Part shown: piece after piece, positions 41,451 to 53,636 of the stretch | How positions within the stretch are numbered: position 1 is the stretch's first letter | Layout: every line of letters starts with the position of its first letter | DNA from: Favolaschia claudopus | Taxonomy: Eukaryota; Basidiomycota; Agaricomycetes; Agaricales; Mycenaceae | Assembly: GCA_037176885.1 (NCBI GenBank) | Contig: JAWWNJ010000002.1 | Location: forward strand, 62,001 to 126,000 | Length of the DNA: 64,000 nt | Direction of reading: 5' to 3' | The notes under the pieces: generated by a model | The model's database searches: none | What the model saw: only the letters and a program-made list of their open reading frames with translations | What the model was told of the DNA's origin: nothing | Translations under genes and position numbers: made by a program

Positions 41451-43523
41451 CTAATCGTCATCATCGTCCTTGGGTTGTGCAGGGGGCGCGCTCGCCGCCT
41501 TCTGGATCGCATTCCGAATTGGATTCTGACTTGGCGAAATGTTCCCCGATCGCTCCAGTCGGTCAAACACCACAAATAGCTTCTCCATCTCCCTCTCCTT
41601 CTCTTCCTGTGTCATTTCCGGTTCAGGTGCGCGCTGTTCCTGCGCCGTCCCTGTGATAGGGTTGATATTGTCAGCGGCGGCTGCATTGAGGGCGGCGGAA
41701 GAGCCAGCCGCTGGGGTAGGTGGTGGGGGTGCATTCATGATCCCCTTGTTGAACAAGAAGCCCGCGACATTGCCATAGCCAAAGAGAGTTGACATCGTCG
41801 TCGCGTCCGAATCGCTGATGACATAAAGCATCTCTCCCACCGAGTCCTTTAGTCGTACATGGTAAACACTTCCGAGCATGCGCAGACAGCGACCCAGCAT
41901 ATCCGACCGAGATTCCAAGCTCCCAGCGTTAGCACTCCGGTCGAGATCGGCAGGAACAAGCCAATCTCGTGTTCTCGTGCGGCAGGTCTCATCGGCGATG
42001 CACAAGCGCGTTATGAGCACAACTAATGGAGAGAGCTCGTCATCGAGAGATTCTGCGCCGGGACCTGCTTCGCTCTTGGCTAGTTCACGTACGGACGGAT
42101 CATCGGGCTCAATGGCGTCCGGCATGTAGTGTGAAAAGGCGACCTCCAGGAGGGTATGCGCACGAAGCAGCGTGTCGCGGTCGCCTAGTACTTTATTGGA
42201 ATGACGTGGTGAACCGGGTGACGGGGGAATAGGTGAGGGTGAGCGGGAAAGCGATCGCCGACCGGCGGAAAGAACCGAGAGCGCGCGATCGAGGGGGCCG
42301 GCTCTGGGGGAGGTGGGAGTTCCAGAACGCGTGGGGGAATGTGTGCGACTAGAGGAAGAAGAATCGGTACGTCTTGGACTCGGAGGAATGACAACGGGAA
42401 CGGGAACGGACTTTGGAGATGAGGACCCACTCGACCGAGGAGACGAGCCGAACCACTCGGCGCGTAGACTGGCGCTAACTGGTACGGTGATTAGGGAGTG
42501 TATTACATGGGTGAGTGGTGCGGCGACGGGTGCGGGAGATGTCGGTGGAAGGGCATGGAAAACCCGGAGAAGAGGAGGCAAGATACTGTAAAAGTAACTA
42601 TTAATTCATGAGGCAAGGAGTGGGTTACGCAACGCACGGATCTAGCTTGGGACTCCAATTATCGCCAATGACTTTCTTATCGCTTGAGCTAGTGTCAATA
42701 GACTTGGGATAGTGGAGTAGGATGTTGAAGGTAAACTTGAGGATGTCGACCATGGCTTCTTTGGACATCTTGACACCAGAGAGCAAATTGTTAAGCAGGA
42801 GATCGAGCTTTCCGCCGATGAGATCGACAACAGTGCTCCCATTCCGTTTTTCTTCAACAAGGGATATTATGAAGGGGGACGCATGAACGGTGGAGAGGAA
42901 AAGGATGCGGGATAGAATAAATATTTGATCGGGGTTTGTAGATTTCTGGAACAAATGAGCGACGGGCAAACTGGCCGGCAATGAGAGAACGGCCGCACCT
43001 GGAGCAGCCCAATGCACGTCTCGCCACCATTGACCTCTTTGCTGACGAACACTAAACGGGCACGCTCAATGAGGAGAAGAGCATTTGCGATACACCGGAG
43101 TGCTTCGCCCGATGCCTCGGAATCGTCCTTGAGGGAGGCGGATAACTCGAGAAGGATGGAGAGATTCTGAGCAGTTCCAAGCGCCTCCGAGCCTGTTGGA
43201 TTCTTGCCCAGAGTTTTGAGAGCCAATAGAGCAAGAGCACTATCTGAACATTATTGCATTGATGAGACGTGCAGAAGATGATGCGCTGCAAGCGAGCGAC
43301 CTTTCACAGATATCCGTCCCTTAGAGGATTTGAGGTCTTTGAGGAGTAGTTGGATGAGTTCTGCACGCGCTGGCTGATCGAACGTGAAGGGGCCGGCTAA
43401 GTCACGGAGGTGAGCGGTCTCGGGATTGATAAGAGAGATGAGTGTACCGTTTATGATATCGTTTAGGACAGGTTGAACGTCCGTCGAAGATGCAGCATTG
43501 TACCGCTGCAGTAGAGTGGACAT
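41451..43523 (-). CDS. RIC8: RIC8/synembryn, guanine-nucleotide exchange factor and chaperone for G-alpha
   Basis: Four exons (43,523-43,301, 43,243-42,999, 42,945-42,638, 42,585-41,451) join in phase to 636 residues. The helical armadillo-type fold is readable throughout ('DSALALLALKTLGKNPTGSEAL', 'SKEAMVDILKFTFNIL', 'LPPLLRVFHALPP'), ending with the family's C-terminal 'FGYGNVAGFL' block. RIC8 binds GDP-bound G-alpha subunits in the cytosol, promotes nucleotide release and helps fold them, controlling cAMP/pheromone signalling, growth and morphogenesis in filamentous fungi. A Ser/Pro-rich insert of about 85 residues sits in the loop between helices near residues 300-385, which lengthens the protein. 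It is followed 182 bp upstream by TTC27 on the same strand. Confidence 0.85.
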
Positions 43524-43705
43524 GAGGGGGGAAAGAGCGTTGAAAGCGCACAAAAAGGACCGAACCCAAAAGCAGTATGTAGTCAGGCGACAGACAGCGC
43601 GATCAATTCCTTTTGTGAAACGCCAACCGCGACGCCTTTTGGATTGTGGCGGACGACGAGCACTCTCATTTCTATGTTCTACAGATACACTCTGCTACAC
43701 TACAG

Positions 43706-46402
43706 TTAATCCTCCTCTCGTTTCTTCAACTCGTCAAGCATGCCTTGAACTTTGGCCCACTCTGGCTCATCCTCGAACGAGTCCTTCGTTTTCCCGATAA
43801 ATGTTCGCACAATACTGCGTGCCTGCAACCGCCAGTTCACACTACCACTCTGGGATCGCGGCCCAAAGTTCTGAAGTGCATCCACGACATCCTCGACGTC
43901 TCCTACCGCTTCACGCCACTTCTTGACATCTGCTTCGCCTCCTTCTATTGTCCCTGCCGTACTGCAGCGATATGCATCCATGGAGGCTTTCAACGCATCA
44001 TCCCAACGCAACTCCCAAACCAGCAGCCGAGCATAGGCGCGAAACACCCGCGGGGAGGTTGACACGCGGGGCAGGATAATGTCTTCAATCAGATGTTTGA
44101 CTGGTCGGAGCATCGCACGTCCTTGATTTGGGTTGCTTTCACCCTGCGCTGGGGCGTCCAAGCCCATCGCTCCTTCGTCAGGCGATGCCCGAGTCACGAC
44201 GGTTACTAGCCGCTCCAGCACATCTTCATCAACTCCCTCTGCTCCGCGATGCTCGATGATCCGTCCAAGCGCACGAGCAGCCTCCGAGAGTTCACCCACC
44301 TCAATGGATACAATCATGAAGTTGTACCACATCCGCCAGTTGTCATATGCTGAACGCAGACCCTGCTTGAGGGCACGGAAAGCAAGCAGTTTGTTTTCGA
44401 ACGGAACCGCGCTCAATTTGGATCCTGTTTCTGTCGAATCGTCGTCCGCCTGGAAAGATTCATATTAGTCATATGCGAAGTTCATGAAGACCATCCTGAA
44501 CAGAATTACCGTTATCTGGGAGGCCCCCATGCGCATGTACATGCTGGCTAGATTGCTCCAACTCTCCCCATCCTCCTCGTCAATAGCAACGCAACGAGAG
44601 AATGCCGTCTTCGCTAGTGTCCAATCCTCGACGCGCATGGAAGCACACCCAAGAATGAACCACGAGCGTGAAAGCAATGGATTGATGGCTACCGCCTTCT
44701 GTAGACAATCGATAGCTTCCGGATATTCGCCTCTGGAGAAATGGTACCCGCCAAGCGAACGTATCGCCCGACCAGCAGTCTCTTTAGAGACCGTCCATGC
44801 TCGTCGATAATGATCAGCAGCGTTTTCAGGCTCCAGATCGCCCAGCAGACACCAAAGCTTGGCTTCCCGCGCCAAATCCATTTTCGCTCTTCGAACCTCT
44901 GTCGTATCGGCTTTCCCTCGCGCAAGAACGACATCCGCCTCGGCTTTGCGTCCTTCAAGCAGATCCCGCACAATCTCGATACCCTTGTCGCGTCGCTCCA
45001 TCGACTGCCAACACTTGACCACCTCCTCCCACATCTCCAGTCGCTCGAAAATCTCCAATGCGGAGCGTACCGCGCCAAGCGTCAAGAACCGAAGAGCAAG
45101 CTCCTTCTCCATCTCCCACTTGCTTGGAAGAGGAAGATCGAAAGTATACCGCAGACGCTCGGCCACAGGGGCGTCAGCGGTGGGCATCTGCTCAATGAGC
45201 GCCTGTAGCTGCAGTGTAGCGCGCTCGACTGTCCTCGTCCTACCCGACTCTAGCCGCGCACGGAGGAGTAGTGCCATAGTATGCACAGACCAGTTTACTG
45301 GATGCGAGATTACGCGCGCGATGTAGGGCGACATCTGTTCGGCGGTTAAGCCGTGTACTGGAGATGTGTTTTTGACATTGAGGCACATTGCCAGCAGGAT
45401 GGACTGGTCTAGGGGATGTAAAGCAGGTTGTGCTGATGGATTAAGATGAGCTAGCCGGGAATGTGCGGAGGGCGAGGAAGAGGTAAACGCTGTTTGTTCG
45501 AGGAGGGTATCGTCATTGAGTGCTAAGGTCTCTGGGACTTGACTCCCAGTGGATGAGGATTCCACAGAGGCTGAAGAGCTGGATTTTTCTTCATTTTTGA
45601 GTTGACTCTCGGCAAGGAGGATGAGCTGACTGAGCTCAGTGACCTGGAATTTGGTGCGCTTGCCCAACGCGCCGGTGAGCTCGTACTCCATCCCAGTGAG
45701 TCGAGCAGCATTGACGAAGTGTTCGGCAGCTAACTTGTCCTGTGAAGTGAAATGCTGTAAAAGACCCTTCTCCAGTTCTAGCCGACCAGCAAGATCAGGA
45801 TTGCTGGCATAAACCGAGGTCAGAGGCTCTAAGGCTGATAGAATAAGAGGGGGAGGGGGAGATGTCTCGTCCAAGATTTGTTGATGGACAATTGTCGCAC
45901 GAAGTCTCCACCACAGCAGAGATTGACAGTGCTGAGACGGTAGATCGAAAAGTAACTGGGCCAGCCGTAATAACATTGCATATCGTGTGAGATGATACGC
46001 CGGCTCCCCACCGTAAGATAGTTCCGAGATAGCTAGTCGATGGAGATCCGATTCCGCCGTTTCCGATGTTAACTGAAGCACATCTCGAACTTGAAAATCC
46101 AACTCTGGCCCCGTCCAATTTATTTGTACGAACGACTGTAAGCATGCTACAGCCAAAACAAGACGGAGGATATCGTCTTCAATGGGGTCCCCAGTAATCG
46201 TCAGGTCAATGTTCAGTCTAGTCGCGTCCGTATCTGTCGAGACACCCGCAAATAGTCGTTTAGCGGAGGGACTCTGAAGCGCCGTCGCAAAGTCTCCATC
46301 CACAACGGATTTAGCCAGTTCAAGAACCTCGGAGGTGCCGATATCATTCTTCCATTTTCCAGTAAGCAGAGCTGCCTCGATGGCCGCGATTGGAGGGCCC
46401 AT
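43706..46402 (-). CDS. TTC27: TPR protein of the TTC27/Emw1 family
   Basis: Two exons (46,402-44,510 and 44,449-43,706) give 878 residues, close to yeast Emw1. Tetratricopeptide repeats are plain in the second half: 'AIRSLGGYHFSRGEYPEAIDCLQKAVAINPLLSRSW', followed by 'SRCVAIDEEDGESWSNLASMYMRMG' across the intron, shown here as family evidence in broken form. TTC27 proteins act with Hsp90/Hsp70 as co-chaperones and in yeast are needed for cell wall integrity and mitosis. The start at 46,402 (MGPPIAAIEAAL) was preferred to an in-frame ATG at 46,516, because the latter overlaps the start codon of the divergent DUF4246 gene. The divergent spacer is then 112 bp. Confidence 0.85.
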
Positions 46403-46514
46403 GGAACGCGTTAAGAATGAGTAAGACTGCCAAAATGGGAAAAAAGAAAGTTTGATGCGATTATTGATGCCATCAACAAGAACCTCTTTGTTCTCTTCAA
46501 CCAAATCTACTCCC

Positions 46515-48705
46515 ATGAACTTTTCCGCGATGCAACAATTCTTGGAGGACTGGGACCCATCGACGCGAATGTACTACGAGAACTGTGTCCAGAACGAAGC
46601 ACGGCATCCAAATACCAAACCATCCTGGACTTTTCCATCTCCGTTCAAACCATACGCCGTCGCAACTGCTCTCGCACGCGATGCGATTGCATGGGGTCCT
46701 CAGCCTCGAACGGTAAGCTCAAGGAGTACTTATTTCTCCCGTGCCTATATAAGAATCTCAGCTGGCCGAGTTGCGAATGTATGCCTTGTCCTGGGCTATT
46801 AGAAGTAAACCAGAGTGGCAACGCAAATTGGCAGACCCCTTGATCTTGGAGAAGTGGCGCAAAGAGGCATTGGAACAGCAACAGGACTTGCCAGTCTCGC
46901 AACAGTTGACTCCGAATATGGTGAATTTCGTCGTAACATGTCTCTCAAAGGGCTCAAAGAATACAAGGTGAATTATGTCCTGACCGAACTGCCAGCCTAT
47001 GCAAGGCTGTCGGATGAACAGTCCGGTATTGAGGTATAACAATTGTTGATCCATTCTGCAATTAGTTTGCGAATGACTGGTTTTCAGTGTGGACCATTCG
47101 ACGCGATATGGTACTCAGATCGTTTGATCCCGGAGGATATCGCCAGTCGTCTACGCGCTGCAATAGCTGTGCTCGAAGATGTCCCAGACGATTCCAAAGA
47201 CTGGCATCCTTCCTCCAATGATCAAGTGCTGGACTTGGTCCACCCCTCACTGTATTGCATCGTCTACGGACGAACTCACATGCGCAAAGAATCAAGCTTT
47301 ACTCCCATAACTCCTCCAGAACGTGATCCCGAGCAAACATACGCCAGCCAAGCGATATCTGAGGCATTTTGCTGGATGCCTTCCGATTTTCTGGTCGACG
47401 CTGTCGATGGCTCCGTCGCGTTGGTCTCTCCTTATATCAACAACCTCGACCCCATTCGACACAAAGAGCTCTACCCTCTCATTGAAGCAGCCGTCTCCTC
47501 ATTCGTTCCATTGTTCGAGAAGGTCCTCAGCCAGGTCAACGGTAAAGACCAGGACCTCTACCACGACGCCACCCCAGGCTCAGGCCGCATCAAGGTCCAG
47601 CCAGAGTTTGGAACCTGGGCAGGGTTCAACTATAAATTCGCCGGGATCACGGTTCCGTGTATCTGGGGCGGTGAAGAAGTTAAGTGGCGCAAAGGCATGA
47701 CCGACGAAGAGTATAAAAAGGCTGAAGATGAATTCCCCAAAATTTATCCTGAGGCTCACGAAGAATATCAGGGTGAGCTCGAAAAGACGATCGTGCCTTA
47801 TTCTCTTCGCGGGAAAACGATCCAATGCATCATCAAGCTTGCCAACATCCACTTGACGGTTGAGAAACCGGAGTACAAAGGTGGTAGTTGGCATGTGGAA
47901 GGTGCGACATATTTTGTTCAATCGTGCTCCAAGGCCCTTATGTCGTATCTTCAGGGATGCTGAACGAAAGTATTGTGGCTTCCGGGATATATGTATGTCC
48001 TCTGCCTTTCATGATACGTCAGATTTCATTCACGTTCATTCCTAGTACTACGACGAAGAAAATATCACCGAATCACGACTAGCATTCCGCGTTACGACTG
48101 GAGCCCCTGTGTATCACAAACAGGATGACCTTCTCTGCACGGAAATCTTGTACGGGATGAAAAAGCGGCAAGTCTGCGTGCGTTTTCATAGACAGCGATC
48201 AGGCTAACTTCTTTGCAAACAGAAAGGGCCCTTGCTACCAGGACCTTGGATCGATAGTACGCTTTCGCGATCTTCCTCGATTTCGTTAACTGAGTATACC
48301 ACTCAGGTAACCTCTGCCGGACGCGCCCTCGCCTGGCCGAACATCTACCAACACTGCGTCTCTCCATTCCGCCTAGCGGACCCAACGAAACCCGGCCACC
48401 GCAAGATCCTCGCCATCTTCCTCGTCGACCCCTCGATCGATCCAATCCCCTCGGCCACCGATATTCCACCTCAACAGGCGGAATGGGCGCACGATGCGTT
48501 GGATGAAGCGAGACACAATGAGGGGTCGACGTTCTCGCGGCTCCCGCCTGAGCTGTTGAACTTGGTCTCTGACAGGCTCCCTGACACCTTTATGAGTCGT
48601 GTCGAAGCCGAGGCGTATAGATTGGCTCTCATGAAAGAGAGGACAGCCTTCGTTGGGGTGCACGGTAAAGAATTGAAGCACAGTTATAATATGTGCGAGC
48701 ACTGA
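46515..48705 (+). CDS. DUF4246 protein (2OG-Fe(II) oxygenase-like fold suspected)
   Basis: Eight exons (46,515-46,712, 46,762-46,920, 46,968-47,033, 47,088-47,901, 47,955-47,992, 48,046-48,167, 48,223-48,256, 48,307-48,705) give an in-phase 609-residue protein. Family text: 'MVNYVLTELPAYARLSDEQSGIE', 'SDRLIPEDI', 'WHVEGMLNESIVASGIYYYD', 'KGPCYQDLGSI', 'GRALAWPN', 'QHCVSPFRLADPTKPGHRKILAIFLVDP', 'PPQQAEW' (quoted in pieces). The H-x-E of 'WHVEG' and the later H..R..R block resemble a metal/2-oxoglutarate site, so an oxygenase role is possible; no substrate is known. The intron at 48,168-48,222 begins GCAAGT (GC-AG). The second intron (46,921-46,967) starts with GTGAAT and is followed by the same GTGAAT. 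Confidence 0.82.
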
Positions 48706-48941
48706 TTTGTTGTACGGGATCCTTTCTTGTATCGATATGACTTGTACGAGGTTTGCTTGTTGTACGAGTATGATTTGCACTGTCACCGAATTAATACCAT
48801 GCCCGCGACTTGACTGCGCCAACATGGGCGCATCTTTCCTTCCGTCTCAAGGGCGTCGACGGCCCGGTGTTGTCGTGGTGAAGCGCCAGAACACTCCTTC
48901 TCGGTATCGGATGATGCCAGCGGACTAGGAGTCAAAAGAGG

Positions 48942-49612
48942 TCAAGAAGCAGGCGCCTGCTGCTGCTGCTGTTGCTGCTGCAGTTTGGCCTGCATTACAT
49001 TAATCACAGAATTTACATTATCCTGCTTCTTGCTTATCGTCTCCTGCAACGTCTCCAGATTGCCCTGTATGTATTGGACTTTGGCGGTATAGTGCTTGAC
49101 GGCCTGTGGTCGCGTCTGCACGAGAAGATCGATGGATGAATGAATAAGTGAGTTGGAATCGAGGGTACGAAGTACGGGGTGATGAGTTTTGCTTACCTTT
49201 TGCACAAAATACCCCGTTCCGACATCCACGATGACATGCTCAGGGTCCGAGAGCTTCCCCGGAACATAGAGAGAGTTGGTTAATGGCACGAGGATGGTTT
49301 TGCCTGATTGGACCGTCGCCGTGTCAATTATTGTTATTGTGCATGGAGGACGCGAAGGAGGCAGCAGATGAAGGATACCTTTATTGGCGGGTTTGATCTC
49401 TCCGACATTCTCGATGCAGTTTTTGAATTTTGTCTGCGCTTGTTTCAGTTGGGTGAATGAATTTGTGAGGTGATTTAGTTCCTGCGAGGATTGGAGGTGC
49501 GGTGAGGCAAGGTTGCGGGGTGCTGATGGGCGGGATTCACCTCTTCGAGTTGACGGCGTACGTCTGCTAACTGAGGGAGGTCCAAGTCGGTGATGTTCAC
49601 TTGTTGAGCCAT
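48942..49612 (-). CDS. PFDN5: Prefoldin subunit 5 (alpha-type)
   Basis: Three exons (49,612-49,541, 49,481-49,197, 49,115-48,942) give 176 residues. Two coiled-coil arms ('LADVRRQLEEELNHLTNSF' and 'AVKHYTAKVQYIQGNLETL') flank the beta hairpin 'LVPLTNSLYVPGKL' and 'VDVGTGYFVQK', diagnostic of the alpha-class prefoldin subunit 5. The hexameric prefoldin complex hands unfolded actin and tubulin to the CCT chaperonin in the cytosol. A Gln run ends the protein. It converges with DUF4246 (236 bp between stops). Confidence 0.9.
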
Positions 49613-50829
49613 GAAAGTGCGGCGAAAAGTGTCTGAAAGTGTAGGAAAGTGTTCAATTGTGACCACTGTGACCGATCGCGAACTCGATTACGAAGTTGCA
49701 AATTGAAATCGTTCAAGAGTAATCTCAGAGCTCACGAAGCATAGCCAATACACCAATTTATCGTTGAGAAAATTCCAATTCAAATGACAGGTATATGGCC
49801 TCTACGGTGACCTGTTGAACATCCATTGAGATTCCAATTTCCGGTGCTCTGATATCCTCTATGTCTATACTATGCTTGTCCATTTCCCCCCCGAGTCGAC
49901 GCATAGCGGCGTACCGAGTGCTCACATCCTTCCTCTTTGTAGACTGAGTTCGATCGTCTGCATATACCTGGTGCGTCTCAGGATCCGGCCAACAAAAAAC
50001 TCACGACGAGAGAGCGGCAGGTGATCTGAGTAGTCAATAGGATTTTTGCACGAATTCCATCGGACACGGTAGAAAACAGAAGGCGGACTCGATGGGACGC
50101 TGGACAGGAAGTAGGCGCCTCTCGACAGCATGGTCCATCTATGCCATTCTCGTCGAGAAACCAGCTTGCAGGAGGCAGACTTGCTACGCCTGGGTTAGCA
50201 TCTGGATTATCAGATTGCGGTCTCTATCAAGAAGAGCACGCTCGATTGTTGATACACCGGGTGCTGCAGATCGCAGTCCCCAGCAACAAATCGTGCGCAT
50301 AGAGATAAATATATGCGTGAGCCGTTTGATGATTCAGATGCAAGCGGCGGGGTGGCTGTCAGACGATTCATACTAAGAGAGCGAGGCTAACGATGGGAGT
50401 CAGATAGGGAGAGCCCGCAGCAGTGTTTCGGCGTGTTTTGTGAATCATTGAAAGGCTCCGACAGGCTCCAACGAGTAAAGAAGAATCGGATCGCGAGGCG
50501 GGTAAAAGGCTGCGAGGATACAGATGTCAACCGGGATCCTGCAAGGCTGCTGACAACATGTTAATTTTCGTACGTTCAGATAATTTGAGGGTTCGTCGTG
50601 ATTTTTAGGTTGACCTGAGATGTAACGAAGAGGGCCAGAACAGGGCGGCTGCGGAGAACAAGAGACCAGAGTTAGTGAGACTGATAGAATGTGTTGGAAC
50701 GATAGATTGATGCCGCACGGCCGGCGCATTGCGCGGCCACACAGTTGCTTAGTCATACACTTAGTCAATCGCCACTACTTCGCCCACAGCAAATTCCTTT
50801 TCTTTCTCTTACCACCACCATCTACGATA
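49613..50829. other. Divergent promoter region between prefoldin 5 and the bZIP gene
   Basis: About 1.2 kb without a supportable ORF. The last 80 bp before the bZIP start are C/T-rich (ttctttctcttaccaccacca), as usual for fungal leaders. The long spacing, compared with about 0.1-0.4 kb elsewhere in this gene block, suggests a complex upstream region for the bZIP gene. Confidence 0.45.
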
Positions 50830-53056
50830 ATGCTAGTCGACAGCCCCATGGCCTCGTCGCTGTTCGCCCCGCCGTTCACAGAGTACAACGCCCAGGACCT
50901 CAATGATATCTTCCACACTGAGCTCTTTGCTCTCCCCTCCACCTCCCAGTCATCTTCGCCCGCCTCCCACTCCCAGTCCAGTGGGTCGCGCGAGAGCACC
51001 CCGAGTCTTCTCACTCCCCCACAAGCCGCCCCCGCCACCTCTTTCCCCGATATCGCCGGTGAAGGCAGCCCCACCCCGTCTTTTTTCAACTTCCTCGACG
51101 AAGATGTAAAGACCCTCGATCCCCTCTCCATGCTCTCCACAGCCCCGTATGACTTTTTCGGCTTTTCGTCGACGGGCGGCGGCGCTGGTTCAAGCATGAG
51201 CAGCGAGCCCAGCCTCAATCCTGCCGATATGAGCAACATGCTTGCCATAGACCCGCAGTTGGTCGGCTCCCCTGCACCAATGTCTTTCAGCGACATTGAC
51301 TCCGAAGCGACGTCGCCGTCCCAGCACGCGACCTCGCCAGAAGACACCACCATCGCCCCTGTCAAAGTCGGTGGACATGGCAAGGCTCGCAAGGGCACAG
51401 TCGTCGGTGGCGGCATCAAAAAATCTTCTGCTTCCTCGGCTGCCGCAGCAGCTGCCAAGGAAAACGCCGCAAATTCTTTCATGCCTTCGACTACCTTCAA
51501 GCCCAAGGCGAAGAACAACAACGATGATGACGAGGATGGCGACGACGAAGATCTCCCTGCCGACTGGCGTCCTCCTCCCGAGGTTTTCCAGAAGATGACC
51601 AGCAAGGAAAAGCGCCAGTTGCGGAATAAGATCAGTGCTCGCAACTTCCGTATCCGGCGAAAGGGTATGTCTTTCATGTTTATATCGATGCATAGCGTTG
51701 ACTGACACATCAACAGAGTACATCTCCACCCTTGAAGACAACATCGCCGAACGCGACCGTCTTCTCTCGGCAATCCGCTCCGAGCTCGGTTCTTCACAGT
51801 CCGAGAACGTCGCTCTTCGTCAGGAAATCGCCGCTCTCAAGCGCACCTTGCTCGAGAACCGCGGCCCTGCCCCCGTTCTCCCCCCTCCCGCACCTCTCTC
51901 CCCGCCCCTCAGTGCATTATCGCCGTCAACGTCGAGTGCTGGCTCTCCTTCCTCGTCCTTGAGCAAAGACAACGACCTTCTCCCCTCTGCCCACATGCTC
52001 AAAGACATTGCCGGCAGCAGCTCGTCCTCGGCAACTTCGCGTTTCTGGGGTGGAGCCCACGGTCTGGGCATGGGTGGCTACACTAGTGTACACACCGCTC
52101 GGATCCCCGAGTTACTCGGAACCAATCCCTTCGCTGCCAGTCCGTTTGCCGCCGGGGAACCCGCGCCCGTTCCCATCCAACAAGAGAATCTCAACCCCGC
52201 GCTCAACGGCGGTGCGAAGGTCAGCGAGGTTCTCCGCGCAGGACTTGGGCTCGGCGCAGGCACCGGTCCGACTACCGCCCAGGGCGACGCGTTTGGCGAT
52301 TCGAATCCCTTCACCGTGCGGAGTCTCGACGCCTACCGCATGCACCTCTGGGGCCGCATGGCCGCCCAATACCGCCACAACAAGGACCATGCCACGACCA
52401 ACGCCTCCAACACGGCGTCGCCCTTCAGCAACGGTTCCACCAACGCGAACAACAGCAACTCGGCGTTCGCGCCCTCTCCCTTCTTCAACGCCTCTGCGAA
52501 GGCACATTCGCCTCCACAGAGCCCGCCCTTCCCTCTCTCCGGCCTCGCAGGCGGTCTGCGGCCGAAGTACTTTGCCAATCCCACGCTCCCGTACGGTTAC
52601 AACAACAGCAACCACTCGACGAGCAGCTTGGCCTCGTCGCTTGCCGGCCTCTCGCTTTCGCCGAAAGGCACGGCGATCCAGCGCCAGCGCGAGCAGCAGC
52701 GGGAGAAGGAGCGGGAGAGCCAAAGAGAGCGGGAGACGGCTATGGCTGCTGCTGTGGCGAGCCAAACGCTCCTCAAGAAGCTCGGCGGCGCATTCTGGGA
52801 TGCGTTCTCGGGCCACGAGGGCAAGCCCTCGGCTGGGCCTTCGTCGTCTTCGTTGGATACGGAGAAGGTGCGGAAGGTGCTCGAGGGCAAGGCGGTCGTC
52901 CGCGTCGTCGATGTCGACCCCCCGAGCCCGAAGGTCTCGGCTGCTGCACCGAAACAGGCACCAGTCGAGCGGTCGGTGATGGACAAGAAATGTGCTTCGA
53001 CGATGGTCACGGTGCTCGAGGAGAGCATGCGCAGCCTGAACATCTCGAAGAAATAG
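50830..53056 (+). CDS. bZIP transcription factor
   Basis: Two exons (50,830-51,664 and 51,717-53,056) give 724 residues. The basic region at about 258-280 contains 'RNKISARNFRIRRKEYI', matching the bZIP N-x7-R DNA-contact pattern, and is split by the intron after 'RRK'. A leucine-zipper-like helix follows ('LEDNIAERDRLLSAIRSEL', then a run to about 325). The N-terminus is Ser/Pro-rich and acidic, typical of activation regions. The C-terminal half holds Ala/Ser/Asn-rich stretches and a conserved-looking helical 'LLKKLGGAFWDAFSG'. It is nuclear and dimeric by family. The basic-region text recalls a basidiomycete Atf-like group, but I cannot assign an orthologue. Long GC-rich antisense frames here are shadows. 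Confidence 0.85.
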
Positions 53057-53636
53057 ATGATTTATTCAAACCCTCCACTCTTCGCGATGATGACGATGAA
53101 GATAATCTCGACCTCCGTACTGCACTTCCCTGCCTCGTCTCTAGCTCTCTCCTCCGCCTCGTTCGACATCTTTTTTTTTTCGATTCGTTCTTGCCCATCC
53201 ATCTCGATACGATGATATACGCTCACAGTACTTACTACTTACACTGAGCTCGCACTTTCCTTTTTTTGTCTTGTTTCCTCTCCTCTCCTCTACTCGACAT
53301 CATACTCTCCTCTGATTGCTTTTGACTTGACTTGGACTGCAGCTGTGCCGTCGTCGATTTTTAATCGGATCCCCTTCCGACAAGGGAGGGCGTCGCACCT
53401 GCTGTATCTACAACCCCCCACTCCATGTCTCTTACTACTGCTGAACCGACCGAAATTGTATGAGTAGATTCTATTACCTACGTACTTATAGCCTAAGAGA
53501 TAATTGAATGAAGTATTTGTTTTATCATCCTGCAACGGAAAGAACCGTTTCAAATGCTCAAGAGTTGTGCGAAAGCGTATCAATGGGAAAGCATGCAGGA
53601 CAAGAATGAAATAATATAGGATACAAAAACACAAAA
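53057..53636. other. Convergent 3' regions of bZIP and RFC1
   Basis: No gene. Contains pyrimidine-rich runs (ttttttttt at 53,169-53,179, 'tctcctctcctctcctctac' type repeat at 53,277-53,292) and AT-rich DNA near 53,480-53,620 suitable for polyadenylation on both strands. Confidence 0.45.

Noticed and set aside
46403..46516. Upstream in-frame start for TTC27 at 46,516
   Set aside because: It overlaps the start codon of the divergent DUF4246 gene, and the added residues lack family similarity; start at 46,402 preferred.
52112..52816. Antisense ORF of 234 codons within the bZIP gene
   Set aside because: Mirror of GC-rich codons; the sense frame encodes a coherent bZIP protein.
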